Positions 8,498 to 16,807 are shown, counted from the stretch's first letter. The stretch is 64,000 bases of DNA from Rhodothermales bacterium (GCA_024711125.1 JANJTM010000001.1:1-64000); one strand, 5' to 3'. Program-made: numbers and translations. The notes: a model not told the origin generated them from the sequence alone.

Positions 8498-9856
8498 CTA
8501 GTTCTTCTTCCGCAAGTCCTCGGCGCTGGGCTGGATGAGCGCCAGTTCCGAAGAGATGATCGTGAGACCCATGATGCCGATCGTGATGATGAGCGCGACG
8601 ACGGTCTGGATCATTTCCACGGTGGAACGAAGCTTCAGCGTCGTCTCGTTCTCGTAGTAATCGGCCATTTGTCGCGCGGCATTACGTACGTTTCCCGTTT
8701 CGGAACCGGACCGGAAGCGCGCGAGCGCCATCGACGTGAACACGCCGCTCGCTTCCATGGCGCGCACGAGATCCGCGCCCTGCGCGACCATCATGGGCAC
8801 CGTGATCGTCTTGATCCGGTGCTCCATGTAGCTGTTGCCGCACGCTTCGGCGGCGATCTTGATGACCGTGATGTTGTCTCCGGAGCCGGAGTACAGCACG
8901 GCGAACACGCGGCAGAAGATCTCGATGTTCAGTTTGTGGAGCAGCCCTCCGATGACCGGGATGCGGATCAGGTTGCGATGCAGCCAGAACTGCCCTTTCT
9001 GCGTGCGGAAGAACGCAACGAGCCCGCCGATGACCAGGACGAAGAGGCCGAGGATCCAGAGGTAATTCTGGTCCATCCAGGCCGAGAAGGCGAGCGTCTT
9101 CTGCGTGAGCGGCGGCAGTTCGATGTCGAAGTCGGCGAACAGGCCGGCGGTCTTGGGGAAAATCGACCAGACGTACCAGACCAGCGCGGCGATGAGCACG
9201 GCCAGCGTGATCGCCGGCGTGACCATCGCGCTCTTGACGCTCTTCTTGAATTCGTTCTGGCGTTCGAGGAACCGCGCCGTCGCGTCGTAGATCTCGCTCA
9301 TGTTGCCCGAGCGCGACGCGATACCCAGCATGTAGGCCGTGAACTTGCCCAGCATGTGCTGGTGCTTCATGAAGGCCTGCTGGGCCTCCATGCCGCCCTT
9401 GAGGTCGGCGTTCAGGTCGCGGATGACCTGCTTCAGGCTCTTCGACGACACGTCGTTGACCAGCAGGTTCAGGACCTCGTCGAACGGAAGCTTCTCCTTG
9501 AGCAGGTTCGCCGAAAGCCGCACGAACATGATCATGTCCTGCTGCGGCGGCTTCGACTGGTACTCGAACAGCGGTCGCTGGATCTTGATGACCGTGAGGC
9601 CCATCTTGCGCAGCGCGCCGGCGAGCTCGTCCTGCGAGAAGGCCTTCTGCTCCCCCTCGACGATCGTTCCGTTGGGATGCTTGACCTTGTAGCGGTACAT
9701 CTGCCGCTGAAGGATCTCGCGTGTGCGGAATCCGTGGCGTTCGGCCAACGCGTTGACCTTTCGGGTCGCCGCGTTGCGGTTCGCCGCGAATACCGTACCC
9801 TGGACCGGCTGCCCGACCCGGCTGGTTCCGCTGAACTTGAATTCCTTGACGGCCAT
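8498..9856 (-). CDS. pilC: Type IV pilus / type II secretion inner-membrane platform protein (PilC/GspF)
   Basis: A 452-residue polytopic protein. It contains two GspF/T2SSF repeats: one around residues 90-240 with FVRLSANLLKEKLPFDEVL, the other around residues 300-450 with EIFCRVFAVLYSGSGDNI. Three transmembrane stretches are visible near residues 215-235, 265-285 and 425-445. The first 80 residues form a small soluble start with PVQGTVFAANRNAA, the frequent PilC/GspF N-terminal stretch. PilC couples the ATPase to pilin extraction from the membrane. The gene lies 16 bases after the second pilin-like gene and 20 bases before pilB, so all are surely cotranscribed. Confidence 0.92.
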   Translation of the reverse strand: MAVKEFKFSGTSRVGQPVQGTVFAANRNAATRKVNALAERHGFRTREILQRQMYRYKVKHPNGTIVEGEQKAFSQDELAGALRKMGLTVIKIQRPLFEYQSKPPQQDMIMFVRLSANLLKEKLPFDEVLNLLVNDVSSKSLKQVIRDLNADLKGGMEAQQAFMKHQHMLGKFTAYMLGIASRSGNMSEIYDATARFLERQNEFKKSVKSAMVTPAITLAVLIAALVWYVWSIFPKTAGLFADFDIELPPLTQKTLAFSAWMDQNYLWILGLFVLVIGGLVAFFRTQKGQFWLHRNLIRIPVIGGLLHKLNIEIFCRVFAVLYSGSGDNITVIKIAAEACGNSYMEHRIKTITVPMMVAQGADLVRAMEASGVFTSMALARFRSGSETGNVRNAARQMADYYENETTLKLRSTVEMIQTVVALIITIGIMGLTIISSELALIQPSAEDLRKKN

Positions 9857-9872
9857 GGCGGTGGCGTCCCTG

Positions 9873-10286
9873 TCAGTCGTCGATGGTGATGCTGCCGTCG
9901 AATTTCACGTCGGTCCGGAGGACCTCGTATTCTTCGACGTACGTGCGGATACCCAGCTCGGGGTAACGCAGGCTCACGCCGGTCACTTCGAGCGTACCGT
10001 CGGTGGCGGCCGTGATGACGACGACCCCGGCCTCGGTGGTGTCCGACAGCCCGATCTTGGCATTGCCGTTGGTCGCCAGGCCGGCGTACGAGGCGTTGCC
10101 GCCCACGAACGGATCCTTGCGGATCTTCCAGGCGACGGCCGCCGAGGCGACCGTGAGTCCCCGATCGACCAGGCGGTCGGCCGCGCTCTGGCGGATACCC
10201 TGCTGCACGGCCTCGATGCCGGCGAGCACGGCGATGGCCGCCACGATGAGCGAGATCGCGAGGAGGAGAAGTTGCTGCTGTCCCAT
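9873..10286 (-). CDS. Pilin-like protein, minor/second copy (MGQQQ type)
   Basis: A 137-residue protein with a single N-terminal hydrophobic helix right after MGQQQ (LLLLAISLIVAAIAVLAG), then a helical stretch and a C-terminal part rich in beta-forming residues. This is the overall plan of a type IV pilin or pseudopilin, but there is no basic leader peptide, no Gly-Phe cleavage site and no Glu at position 5 of the mature chain. It is a diverged paralogue of the upstream gene: both share MGQQQLLLL, an Ala-Asp-x-Leu-Val-x-x-Gly stretch and an AW-K-[IL] motif about residue 50. Placed between the other pilin-like gene and pilC. No Shine-Dalgarno sequence precedes its ATG, unlike the first copy. 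Function as a pilus subunit is inferred. Confidence 0.7.
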   Translation of the reverse strand: MGQQQLLLLAISLIVAAIAVLAGIEAVQQGIRQSAADRLVDRGLTVASAAVAWKIRKDPFVGGNASYAGLATNGNAKIGLSDTTEAGVVVITAATDGTLEVTGVSLRYPELGIRTYVEEYEVLRTDVKFDGSITIDD

Positions 10287-10436
10287 GTCGTGTCAGAATT
10301 GGCAGTGGCGCAGGGCAGATCGAGGGCACCCGTGGGGTATCGTCGCCGTTCGCGTTTCCTTAACCCGAAGGGCGCGCTGATTTCGACCGTGGTCCAGGCC
10401 GGAGGGCGGCCGGACGCCGGGGCACAATAACGAAGC

Positions 10437-10462
10437 GGGCGGCACCCCGAAGAGTGCCGCCC
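10437..10462 (-). terminator. Stable hairpin between the two pilin-like genes
   Basis: A perfect nine-base stem GGGCGGCAC / GTGCCGCCC with an eight-base loop lies 35 bases after the stop of the first pilin-like gene. There is no T run on the minus strand, so it is not a classical terminator. A partial terminator or mRNA 3'-end stabiliser that raises the amount of the first pilin over the rest of the operon is plausible. Confidence 0.55.
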
Positions 10463-10496
10463 GCCGCGGAAGGTTCGAGGACAACCGTCCGATGAC

Positions 10497-10901
10497 CTAG
10501 AGCATCGTGATGGTCGTCGCGATGTCGTCGGGCGTCGTGCCGTCGACCGTCACCTCGACTTCAGCGAAGTCGCTCGTGCCGGTGATGACGAACTCGGTTC
10601 CGTCGGCCGTATCGACCGTCCACGTGCCGTTCAGGTTCTCGTAGTCGCCGTCGCCGTTGACCTGGTAACCCAGCGACTGGAAGTCGAGGCCGGTGAAACC
10701 GGTGATCGAGGCGCCGCCGCCGAAGGCAGCCGGCTTGAGCTTCCAGGCCTGCACGTCGCTGGCGATGCGGACGCCGTCATTGACGAGCGCGTCGGCGTTG
10801 GCCTTGGCCTGGTTTTCGGAGAAGGCCTGGATACCGACGACGACCGCGAGGCCGACGATGACGATACCGAGCACGAGGAGAAGGAGTTGCTGCTGACCCA
10901 T
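10497..10901 (-). CDS. Pilin-like protein, major/first copy (MGQQQ type)
   Basis: A 134-residue protein: MGQQQ, then a hydrophobic helix (LLLLVLGIVIVGLAVVVG) to about residue 24, a polar helix (FSENQAKANADALVNDG), a QAWKLKPAAFGGG motif near residue 52, and a beta-rich acidic C-terminus ending in EVTVDGTTPDDIA. It is the first gene of the pilus-like operon and has a clear Shine-Dalgarno sequence (GGAGG eight bases before ATG), rare among its neighbours, which suggests strong translation and a major-subunit role. The protein lacks the prepilin leader and Glu5 of canonical type IV pilins. Alternatives are a minor pseudopilin or an uncleaved membrane-anchored adaptor; the operon context favours pilin. 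Confidence 0.72.
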   Translation of the reverse strand: MGQQQLLLLVLGIVIVGLAVVVGIQAFSENQAKANADALVNDGVRIASDVQAWKLKPAAFGGGASITGFTGLDFQSLGYQVNGDGDYENLNGTWTVDTADGTEFVITGTSDFAEVEVTVDGTTPDDIATTITML

Positions 10902-11013
10902 GGTTCAACCTCCGGGGTTGTTTCGTTCAGTTGGGGCTTGATCGGATTGGCTCCGGGGGAGGTATCGACGGACTCTCGCCCGGCTTAAATCCGATCGGCT
11001 GACAAGTTGGTGT

Positions 11014-11043
11014 GAAGGGGTCGGCACCCTTGGCGACCCCTTC
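11014..11043. promoter_or_regulatory. Perfect 10-bp stem-loop in pilin operon leader
   Basis: GAAGGGGTCG pairs with CGACCCCTTC around a ten-base loop. It lies about 113 bases upstream of the first pilin-like start codon, so it would be in the 5' untranslated region if transcription begins at the AT-rich dyad further upstream. It could stabilise the mRNA or act as a regulatory element; there is no T run to make it a terminator. Confidence 0.5.
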
Positions 11044-11065
11044 GGGCAGCCCGGTGAGCCGGTCA

Positions 11066-11084
11066 CGGGACATATATCGTCCCG
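11066..11084. promoter_or_regulatory. Operator-like dyad with AT core
   Basis: The 19-base sequence CGGGAC-ATATATC-GTCCCG is a perfect six-base inverted repeat around a seven-base AT-rich centre. In such GC-rich DNA the TATATC core could serve as a -10 element, placing a dimer-binding operator over a promoter. It lies between the divergent pilin-like operon and the DUF4342 gene and could serve either. Confidence 0.4.
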
Positions 11085-11204
11085 GCCGTGACGGCCTTTA
11101 GTCGCCATCCCGTATTTTTTCCGTACCACCGATCGGGAGCCGTTCCGGGGCAACACCGAGGCCCCGTCGGCGTAGGAAACCGGCCATCATCCGGAGCCCG
11201 AACC

Positions 11205-11513
11205 ATGGACTCGTCCCGTATCTCGTTCGAAGAAATCAAGGTCAAGGGCAGCCAGCTCGTCGAAAAGGTCAAGGAACTCATCCACGAGGGCAGCGCCCGC
11301 CGCGTGACGATCCGCAAGGACGGTCGTGTCCTCCTGGAATTTCCGCTCACCGTAGGGGTCGGAGGTGCCACGGCGGCCATCATGTTCACTCCGGTCCTCG
11401 CGGCGGTCGGCGCGTTGGCCGCACTCGTCAGCGACGTGGACGTGGAGATCGAGCGGCAGGTCGACGACGAGACGGCCGAAGACGACCCCGCTTCGGAGGG
11501 CCCCGACGCGTGA
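11205..11513 (+). CDS. DUF4342 domain protein
   Basis: A 102-residue protein. The N-terminal half (FEEIKVKGSQLVEKVKELIHEG) and the following RRVTIRKDGRVLLEFPLT match the DUF4342 pattern; a hydrophobic Gly/Ala stretch (VGVGGATAAIMFTPVLAAVGALAALVSD) about residues 50-78 suggests membrane association. The tail is acidic. Function unknown; relatives are often found fused to or near ubiquitin-associated-like helical domains. Start chosen at MDSSRISFEE because the longer frame has no homology to the family. The stop overlaps the GTG start of the next gene (GTGA), so the two are translationally coupled. Confidence 0.75.
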   Translation: MDSSRISFEEIKVKGSQLVEKVKELIHEGSARRVTIRKDGRVLLEFPLTVGVGGATAAIMFTPVLAAVGALAALVSDVDVEIERQVDDETAEDDPASEGPDA

Positions 11514-12493
11514 CCGTTCCCCCGTCGGCTCCGGGTCCGTTGCCCGTTTCGTTCGACGACGTCCTGGAGGCCGCCGACCGCCTGGACGGCGTCGCCCACC
11601 GTACCCCCGTCGTCACGTCGCGGCAGCTCGACGCCGTGTGCGGCGCGCGGGTCTTCCTGAAGTGCGAGAATTTCCAGCGGGCGGGGGCCTTCAAGTTCCG
11701 CGGCGCCTACAATGCCCTTTCGCGGCTCAAGGAGCGGGACGGCGCCGACGCCGTGCTCACGTTCTCGTCGGGCAACCACGCCCAGGCGGTCGCCCTCGCG
11801 GCCTCCCTGCTCGGGCTCCATGCCGTCGTCGTGATGCCCGAAGACGCCCCGGCCATCAAGCGGGCGGCCACGGCCGGGTACGGTGCCGAGATCGTGACCT
11901 ACGATCGGACCACGACGTCCCGCGAAGAACTGGCCGCCCGCCTCTCTTCCGAACGCGGACTCCCCGTGGTGCCCCCGTATGACCACGTGGACGTCGTCGC
12001 GGGACAGGGCACGGCCGCGCTCGAGCTGATCCGCGAGACAGGTTCGCTCGACGTGCTGGTCGTGTGCTGCGGGGGAGGCGGACTGCTGTCGGGGAGCGCG
12101 ACGTCGGCGAAGGCTCTCCTCCCGGGATGCCGGGTGGTCGGTGTCGAGCCCGAAGCGGGCGACGACGCGACCCGATCGTTCCGTTCGGGCGTGCTGCACT
12201 CGGTGGTCAACCCCGATACGATCGCCGACGGCGCGCGCACGCCCAGTCTCGGACGCATCACGTTTCCGATCGTCATGGCCCGCGTCGATGACATGGTGAC
12301 CGTTACCGACGCCGCACTGGTCCGTGCCATGCGCTTCGGGTGGGAACGGCTCAAGCTGGTCATGGAGCCCACGGGCGTGCTCGGCCTCGCCGCCGTGATG
12401 GAGGGCGCGGTGCGCGCCCCGGGTGCCCGTATCGGAGTCGTGATCAGCGGCGGCAACGTCGACCCCGCGTCGGCGCTCCGATGGATCGCGTGA
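11510..12493 (+). CDS. PLP-dependent threonine/serine dehydratase-like enzyme (serine racemase / hydroxyaspartate ammonia-lyase group)
   Basis: A 327-residue fold-type II PLP enzyme. The PLP Lys is in FKFRGAYNAL near residue 62, preceded by KCENFQ; the phosphate-binding Gly loop is CCGGGGLLSG near residue 185. The stretch VGVEPEAGDDATRSFRSG and later TIADGARTPSLG closely follow threo-3-hydroxyaspartate ammonia-lyases and serine racemases, more than biosynthetic IlvA, which also carries a regulatory ACT domain absent here. The enzyme deaminates or racemises a hydroxy amino acid. GTG start, overlapping the DUF4342 stop by four bases; its own stop overlaps the next gene by 13 bases. Confidence 0.85.
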   Translation: MTVPPSAPGPLPVSFDDVLEAADRLDGVAHRTPVVTSRQLDAVCGARVFLKCENFQRAGAFKFRGAYNALSRLKERDGADAVLTFSSGNHAQAVALAASLLGLHAVVVMPEDAPAIKRAATAGYGAEIVTYDRTTTSREELAARLSSERGLPVVPPYDHVDVVAGQGTAALELIRETGSLDVLVVCCGGGGLLSGSATSAKALLPGCRVVGVEPEAGDDATRSFRSGVLHSVVNPDTIADGARTPSLGRITFPIVMARVDDMVTVTDAALVRAMRFGWERLKLVMEPTGVLGLAAVMEGAVRAPGARIGVVISGGNVDPASALRWIA

Positions 12494-13308
12494 AGATGGC
12501 CGGGGACCCCGCGGCCCTGAAGACCTACCTGGATGGCCTCGTGGAGCGTTTCGAACGTCCCGAGTTCATCGACGCCGACCCGGTTTCGGTCGTGCACGCC
12601 TTCGACGACCCCGGAGACCGGGAGGTGATCGGCCTCTACTGCGCGCTGTTGGCCTGGGGACGACGGGACACCCTGTTGCGGAACCTCCACGATCTCTGCG
12701 AGAGGATGCGCATGCGTCCCCGGGCGTTCGCACTCGGGTACGTTGACGCACGCGACGGGCCACGACTCGCAGGGTTCGTTCATCGCACCTTCCGACCGGA
12801 CGACGCGCGGTCGCTCACGGCTGCCGTGGGCCGGGTACTCCGGGACCACGGATCGCTCGGCGAGGCGTTCCGGGCCGTGGACGACCCGTCGTCGCCCGAT
12901 GTCGGTTGCGGAATCGAGGCCTTCAGCCGTCTTCTCGCGGAGTCGGCGCCGGGACGCCCCGCGCGGCTCCGAAAGCACCTGGCCCGACCGTCGACGGGTA
13001 GCGCCTGCAAGCGGTTCTGCATGTACCTGCGCTGGATGGTGCGTCCGGGACCGGTGGATACCGCTTCGTGGGAGGGGGTCTCCCCTGCCCGTCTCGTACT
13101 GCCCCTTGACGTGCACTCGGGGCGGCAGGCCCGCGCCCTCGGCCTGCTCGAACGCAGGCAGGACGACTGGAAAGCGGCGCTGGAACTCACCGGGGCCTGT
13201 CGACGCCTCTCGGCGGACGATCCCTCCCGGTACGATTTCGCACTGTTCGGCGCCGGAGCCTTCGGCGTTCCGCTCGACCCGCGTTTCGTGCGGGCTGCAA
13301 CGGCCTGA
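12481..13308 (+). CDS. TIGR02757 (DUF2400) family protein
   Basis: A 275-residue soluble protein of the TIGR02757 family, common in Bacteroidota and relatives and without a known biochemical role. Typical family stretches are visible: DPVSVVHAFDDPGDREVIGLYCALLAWGRR-like start (near residue 30), KRFCMYLRWMVRP near residue 180, and LVLPLDVHSGRQARALGLL near residue 205. The conserved His-rich/aromatic pattern hints at a helical DNA-glycosylase-like fold (HhH-GPD relatives), an inference only. It overlaps the dehydratase gene by 13 bases and converges with the flavin reductase gene with six bases between. Confidence 0.82.
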   Translation: MDRVKMAGDPAALKTYLDGLVERFERPEFIDADPVSVVHAFDDPGDREVIGLYCALLAWGRRDTLLRNLHDLCERMRMRPRAFALGYVDARDGPRLAGFVHRTFRPDDARSLTAAVGRVLRDHGSLGEAFRAVDDPSSPDVGCGIEAFSRLLAESAPGRPARLRKHLARPSTGSACKRFCMYLRWMVRPGPVDTASWEGVSPARLVLPLDVHSGRQARALGLLERRQDDWKAALELTGACRRLSADDPSRYDFALFGAGAFGVPLDPRFVRAATA

Positions 13309-13314
13309 GGCGGC

Positions 13315-13833
13315 TCAGTCGTCGGCGCGCCGGGCGAGTTCGCCCCCCACCGTACGGTACGAGCGAAGGAAGTACAGCACCGGCTCACCCGCGTCGACCG
13401 CCGAAACCTCCACGACCCGGCCGACGAAAAGCGAGTGATCCCCGGCATCGTACTCGGCCCACGGCTCGCAGACGAACGTGGCAAGTACCCCGTCCAGGAG
13501 CGGAAGCCCGTCCGGCTCGACGCGGTGCGGAACGCCCGCGAACTGGGCATCGCGATCGAGGCCGGGATCGGCGAACCGGTCGGACAGGCCCGCCTGGTCG
13601 GACGCGAGCACGTGCACGGCGAAACGCCGCGCGCCGGAAAGCAGGCCGTGGAATCGAGCCGATCGTTGCACGTTGAACGACACCAGGGGCGGATCCAGCG
13701 ATACGCTGGTGAACGAGGCGATGGTCACGCCGCGGGGCTCGCGTCCGCCGACGGTCACCACGGTCACCGTCGCCGGTACGAAGCGCATCGCGGTCCGGAG
13801 TCCATCCCCGTCCACGCTCAGTGGTTGCTGCAT
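13315..13833 (-). CDS. Flavin reductase family protein (FMN-binding split barrel)
   Basis: A 172-residue protein: LRTAMRFVPATVTVVTVGG, then GVTIASFTSVSLDPPLVSFNVQ near residue 40, and FAVHVLASDQAGLSDRFA near residue 70. These are the FMN-binding and dimer motifs of the flavin reductase-like/HpaC family, which hands reduced flavin to a monooxygenase or reduces FMN with NAD(P)H. It is 16 bases downstream of dnaJ, so it is likely read through from the heat-shock operon. No partner monooxygenase is in the window. Confidence 0.85.
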   Translation of the reverse strand: MQQPLSVDGDGLRTAMRFVPATVTVVTVGGREPRGVTIASFTSVSLDPPLVSFNVQRSARFHGLLSGARRFAVHVLASDQAGLSDRFADPGLDRDAQFAGVPHRVEPDGLPLLDGVLATFVCEPWAEYDAGDHSLFVGRVVEVSAVDAGEPVLYFLRSYRTVGGELARRADD

Positions 13834-13849
13834 CCTTGGGTCCGTTCGA

Positions 13850-15016
13850 TCAGGAGAAGACGTCCCGCACCCGGCTGAAGAACGACCGCTTGTCGTCCCG
13901 TGCCCCGGGATCCGGTTTGAACGAGACCGACCCCCTCAGGCGCTCGAGCAGGGCCGTTTCTTCGTCGGTCAGCGTGCGCGGGGTCCATACCTGGATCCGG
14001 ACCATCTGGTCGCCCCGGCGCGTGCTCTCGAGATCGGGCAATCCCCTCTCCCTCATGCGCAGCACCTTGCCCGACTGGACACCCGGATCGATCTGGACCT
14101 TCGCACGTCCCTTGAGTGTCGGAACCTCGACTTCCGTTCCAAGCGCGGCGTCGGGAAACGAAAGGTGCAGGTCGTAATAGACGTCGAGACCGTCGCGGCG
14201 GAAGTGCTCGTGCGCGAGTTCCTCGATCTCGACGCGCAGATCGCCCGCCTCCCCGCCCCGAATCCCGGCGTTCCCGGCCCCGCGCAGGGTCAGGTAGTGG
14301 CCCTCCAGTACGCCGGCCGGCACGTTGATGGCGATCGTCTCCTCCCCCTTCACGCGCCCCTCGCCGGCACAGGCGGCGCACCGGCTCTTGAGGATCCGTC
14401 CTTCGCCCCGGCACGTGGGGCACGGCTGCACGTTGACGAACTGGCCGAACACCGACCGCGTGACCTGGCGGACCTCACCCGAGCCCTGGCACATCGTGCA
14501 CGGGGCGAATCCCTCCTTCTCGTTCTCCACGCCCTTGCCAGCGCACTCGCCGCACGGCGTGTACTTGCGGACCTTGATCTTCTTCTCGACCCCCTCGGCG
14601 ATTTCCTCCAAGGTGAGCGGAAGCTTGATCCGCAGATCGCTGCCGGGCCTGCCGCCGCGCGGACCGCGCCGGGCGCGCTGCTGCGAGCCGAACACCTCGT
14701 CGAAGATCGAGCCCGAACTGCCGAAGATGTCGGAAAACGCGCTGAAGATGTCGTTGATGTCCTGGAACCCGGGCTGACCGCCCTGGCCCCCGTTTCCGCG
14801 TACGCCGGCGTGCCCGAACCGGTCGTACCGCTGCCGCTTCTCGGGGTTGGACAGCACCTCGTAGGCTTCGGCGGCCTCCTTGAAACGGGTCTCGGCCTCG
14901 GCATTGCCCGGATTGCGGTCCGGGTGATACTGCATCGCCAGCTTCCGGTACGCCTTCTTGATATCCTCGGCGCCGGCCGAGCGATCGACGCCCAGGATCT
15001 CGTAGTAGTCTCTCAT
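13850..15016 (-). CDS. dnaJ: Chaperone protein DnaJ
   Basis: A complete 388-residue type I DnaJ. J domain at residues 1-70 with the HPD motif ([14 protein letters not shown]); Gly/Phe-rich region about 75-130; zinc centre with four CxxCxGxG repeats ([32 protein letters not shown]) about 160-225; then the C-terminal substrate-binding domain with [17 protein letters not shown]. It stimulates the ATPase of DnaK. The gene is third in hrcA-grpE-dnaJ, 13 bases after grpE; dnaK itself is not in the window. Confidence 0.97.
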   Translation of the reverse strand: MRDYYEILGVDRSAGAEDIKKAYRKLAMQYHPDRNPGNAEAETRFKEAAEAYEVLSNPEKRQRYDRFGHAGVRGNGGQGGQPGFQDINDIFSAFSDIFGSSGSIFDEVFGSQQRARRGPRGGRPGSDLRIKLPLTLEEIAEGVEKKIKVRKYTPCGECAGKGVENEKEGFAPCTMCQGSGEVRQVTRSVFGQFVNVQPCPTCRGEGRILKSRCAACAGEGRVKGEETIAINVPAGVLEGHYLTLRGAGNAGIRGGEAGDLRVEIEELAHEHFRRDGLDVYYDLHLSFPDAALGTEVEVPTLKGRAKVQIDPGVQSGKVLRMRERGLPDLESTRRGDQMVRIQVWTPRTLTDEETALLERLRGSVSFKPDPGARDDKRSFFSRVRDVFS

Positions 15017-15029
15017 GCTCGGGGCCCCG

Positions 15030-15677
15030 TCAGGCCGAAACGATCACTTTGGCGTGCCGGAGCACCCGGTCGCCCATGCGGTATCCCTTCTGCAGCTCGG
15101 CGACCACGACACCCGGCTCCTGGCCCTCGGCCGCGGGCTGCTGCATCAGCGCCTCGTGCTCGGCCTCGTCGAACCGACGGCCCACGACCTCGAGTTGCTC
15201 GACGCCCAGGCGTTCGAGCTCGCCGCGAAGCTTCTCGTAGACCAGCACGACGCCCTGGCGCAGCGATACGAACGCGTCCGGAACGACCGCCGGGTCCGGA
15301 ACTTCCCCGACCCGCTGCGCGGCCTCGATGGAACGACCGAAATCGTCGAACACGTCGAGAAGTTGCTGGACCACGACGGACTTGCCCAGGGCGACGGCCC
15401 CGGTCTTCTCGGCTTCGGTCCGACGCCGGTAATTCTGGAACTCGGCCGCCTGGCGCAGCAGCCGCTCGCGCGCCGCGTCCAGTTCGGCACGGAGCCGTGC
15501 CAATTCCTCCACGGCGGCCAGGTCGTCGAGCCGGTCGCGGTCCTCTGCGGATTCTGCGGTCGAATCGAGCGACGGCTGCGCCCCCCGCTCCACCGGCTCG
15601 GTCGAGTCGTCGGGTGCCAGTTCGTGCAGCGTCGCGGGCTCGGGATAGCCCGTATTGTCCTTCTCTGGTTCGTTCAT
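15030..15677 (-). CDS. grpE: Nucleotide exchange factor GrpE
   Basis: A 215-residue protein. An acidic disordered start, a long coiled coil (about 60-115: [19 protein letters not shown]), the conserved [14 protein letters not shown] near residue 90, and the beta-rich head ending with [24 protein letters not shown]. It exchanges ADP for ATP on DnaK. The longer frame upstream runs into hrcA; the ATG at 15675-15677 (MNEPEKDN) gives a normal-length protein. It lies between hrcA and dnaJ. Confidence 0.95.
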   Translation of the reverse strand: MNEPEKDNTGYPEPATLHELAPDDSTEPVERGAQPSLDSTAESAEDRDRLDDLAAVEELARLRAELDAARERLLRQAAEFQNYRRRTEAEKTGAVALGKSVVVQQLLDVFDDFGRSIEAAQRVGEVPDPAVVPDAFVSLRQGVVLVYEKLRGELERLGVEQLEVVGRRFDEAEHEALMQQPAAEGQEPGVVVAELQKGYRMGDRVLRHAKVIVSA

Positions 15678-15727
15678 TGGCTCCGGAATTCGTGCGGGCC
15701 GTGCGCTGCGGCAGAGCGCGCCCGAGG

Positions 15728-16807
15728 TCAATCCTCGTCTTCGGGCGACCAGCTGAGCATTGCGGCCATGCCCTCGACGAGCGCAACGACCCGCGCATAA
15801 TCCATGCGCATGGGCCCGATGATGCCGATCGTGCCGCGCATGGTCGCGCGCTGATACGGCGCGGTGACGACGGAGTACCGCTTGGCGCGTCCGGCCTCGT
15901 CGGCGTTCTCCGACCCGATGCGAACGGTAGCGCGCGCGACCTCCCCTTTCGGATCGGCCGACTCGAGCAACCGCACCACGGCGGCCTCATCGTCGAGGAG
16001 CGCGATCAGGTCCCGCACCTCGTCGGGCTCCCTGAACTCCGGTTGGGCGAGGATGTTCGGCGTGCCCGCCAGTTCCACCTGCCGGGTCTCCGGCGGCTCG
16101 CTGAACAGCACCGGCGAAGCGTCCATCAGCAGGCGCACGATGCCCGTGCGGTCGCCGTCGAGATCCTGGACGCGCGGTCGGCACGTCTTCCGGATCTCCT
16201 CGAGCGTGAGTCCGGTCAGGCGCTCGTTGAGCAGCGTGACGATCCGCTCGAGGGCCGACCGGGACAACTCGGTCTCGGCATGCATGATGATGGTGCGGAT
16301 CAGCCCGCCGCGGATCGACACGACGAACATCACGCGGGTCGACGACAGGGTCACGACCTCGAGCCGCTCGAGTCGGCCCGTGGAGATGCGCGGACTGATC
16401 GCCACACCCAGTAGATTGGCCAGTTGCCCCAGCAGCCGGGAGCTTTCGCGGATCAGCACGTCGGTCTGGTCGGCCGCATCCCGAAGGTGCGCCTCGAGGC
16501 GGGCACGCTCGGGTATCGTCAGCCGGGACTCGTCCATCAGCGCATCGACGTACGCCCGGTACCCCCGCTCGGTGGGAACGCGACCGGCCGACGTGTAGGG
16601 ATGGTCGAGAAAACCCCTCGCTTCGAGATCGCTGAGCGTATTCCGGATCGTCGCGGGGCTCAGGCCGAGGGGGTAATTCGTGGACAGGAACCTCGATCCC
16701 ACCGGATCGGCGGTATCCACGAAGCGCTGCACCACGAGGCGGAGGATATTCCGCTCGCGCTCCGAAAGAGGGAAGAAGGACGGGTCGGTCTGCGGGTGCC
16801 TGGCCAT
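15728..16807 (-). CDS. hrcA: Heat-inducible transcription repressor HrcA
   Basis: A 359-residue repressor. Winged-helix DNA-binding part with LSERERNILRLVVQRFVDTADPVGS and LSPATIRNTLSDLEARGFLDHPYTSAGRVPTERGYR near residues 15-75, and the C-terminal end IGIIGPMRMDYARVVALVEGMA, which is the family's signature ending. HrcA normally represses its own heat-shock operon by binding CIRCE. No intact CIRCE inverted repeat (TTAGCACTC-N9-GAGTGCTAA) is visible in the 154 bases upstream. The start MARHPQTDPSFFPL was preferred over a longer frame that runs through a GC hairpin. Confidence 0.95.
   Translation of the reverse strand: MARHPQTDPSFFPLSERERNILRLVVQRFVDTADPVGSRFLSTNYPLGLSPATIRNTLSDLEARGFLDHPYTSAGRVPTERGYRAYVDALMDESRLTIPERARLEAHLRDAADQTDVLIRESSRLLGQLANLLGVAISPRISTGRLERLEVVTLSSTRVMFVVSIRGGLIRTIIMHAETELSRSALERIVTLLNERLTGLTLEEIRKTCRPRVQDLDGDRTGIVRLLMDASPVLFSEPPETRQVELAGTPNILAQPEFREPDEVRDLIALLDDEAAVVRLLESADPKGEVARATVRIGSENADEAGRAKRYSVVTAPYQRATMRGTIGIIGPMRMDYARVVALVEGMAAMLSWSPEDED

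Larger units (their letters stand above)
10902..11204. promoter_or_regulatory. Divergent intergenic region / leader of pilin operon
   Basis: This 303-base stretch separates the pilin-like operon (minus) from the DUF4342 gene (plus) and holds no open frame of note. It contains a hairpin at 11014-11043, an AT-rich dyad at 11066-11084 and a T-rich patch near 11115. Promoters for both directions must lie here. No sigma-54 type GG-N10-GC element was found on either strand. Confidence 0.5.

Noticed and set aside
10902-11204. Sigma-54 promoter for the pilin-like operon
   Set aside because: No TGGC-N8-TTGC spaced element on either strand; the TGGC strings present lack the partner.
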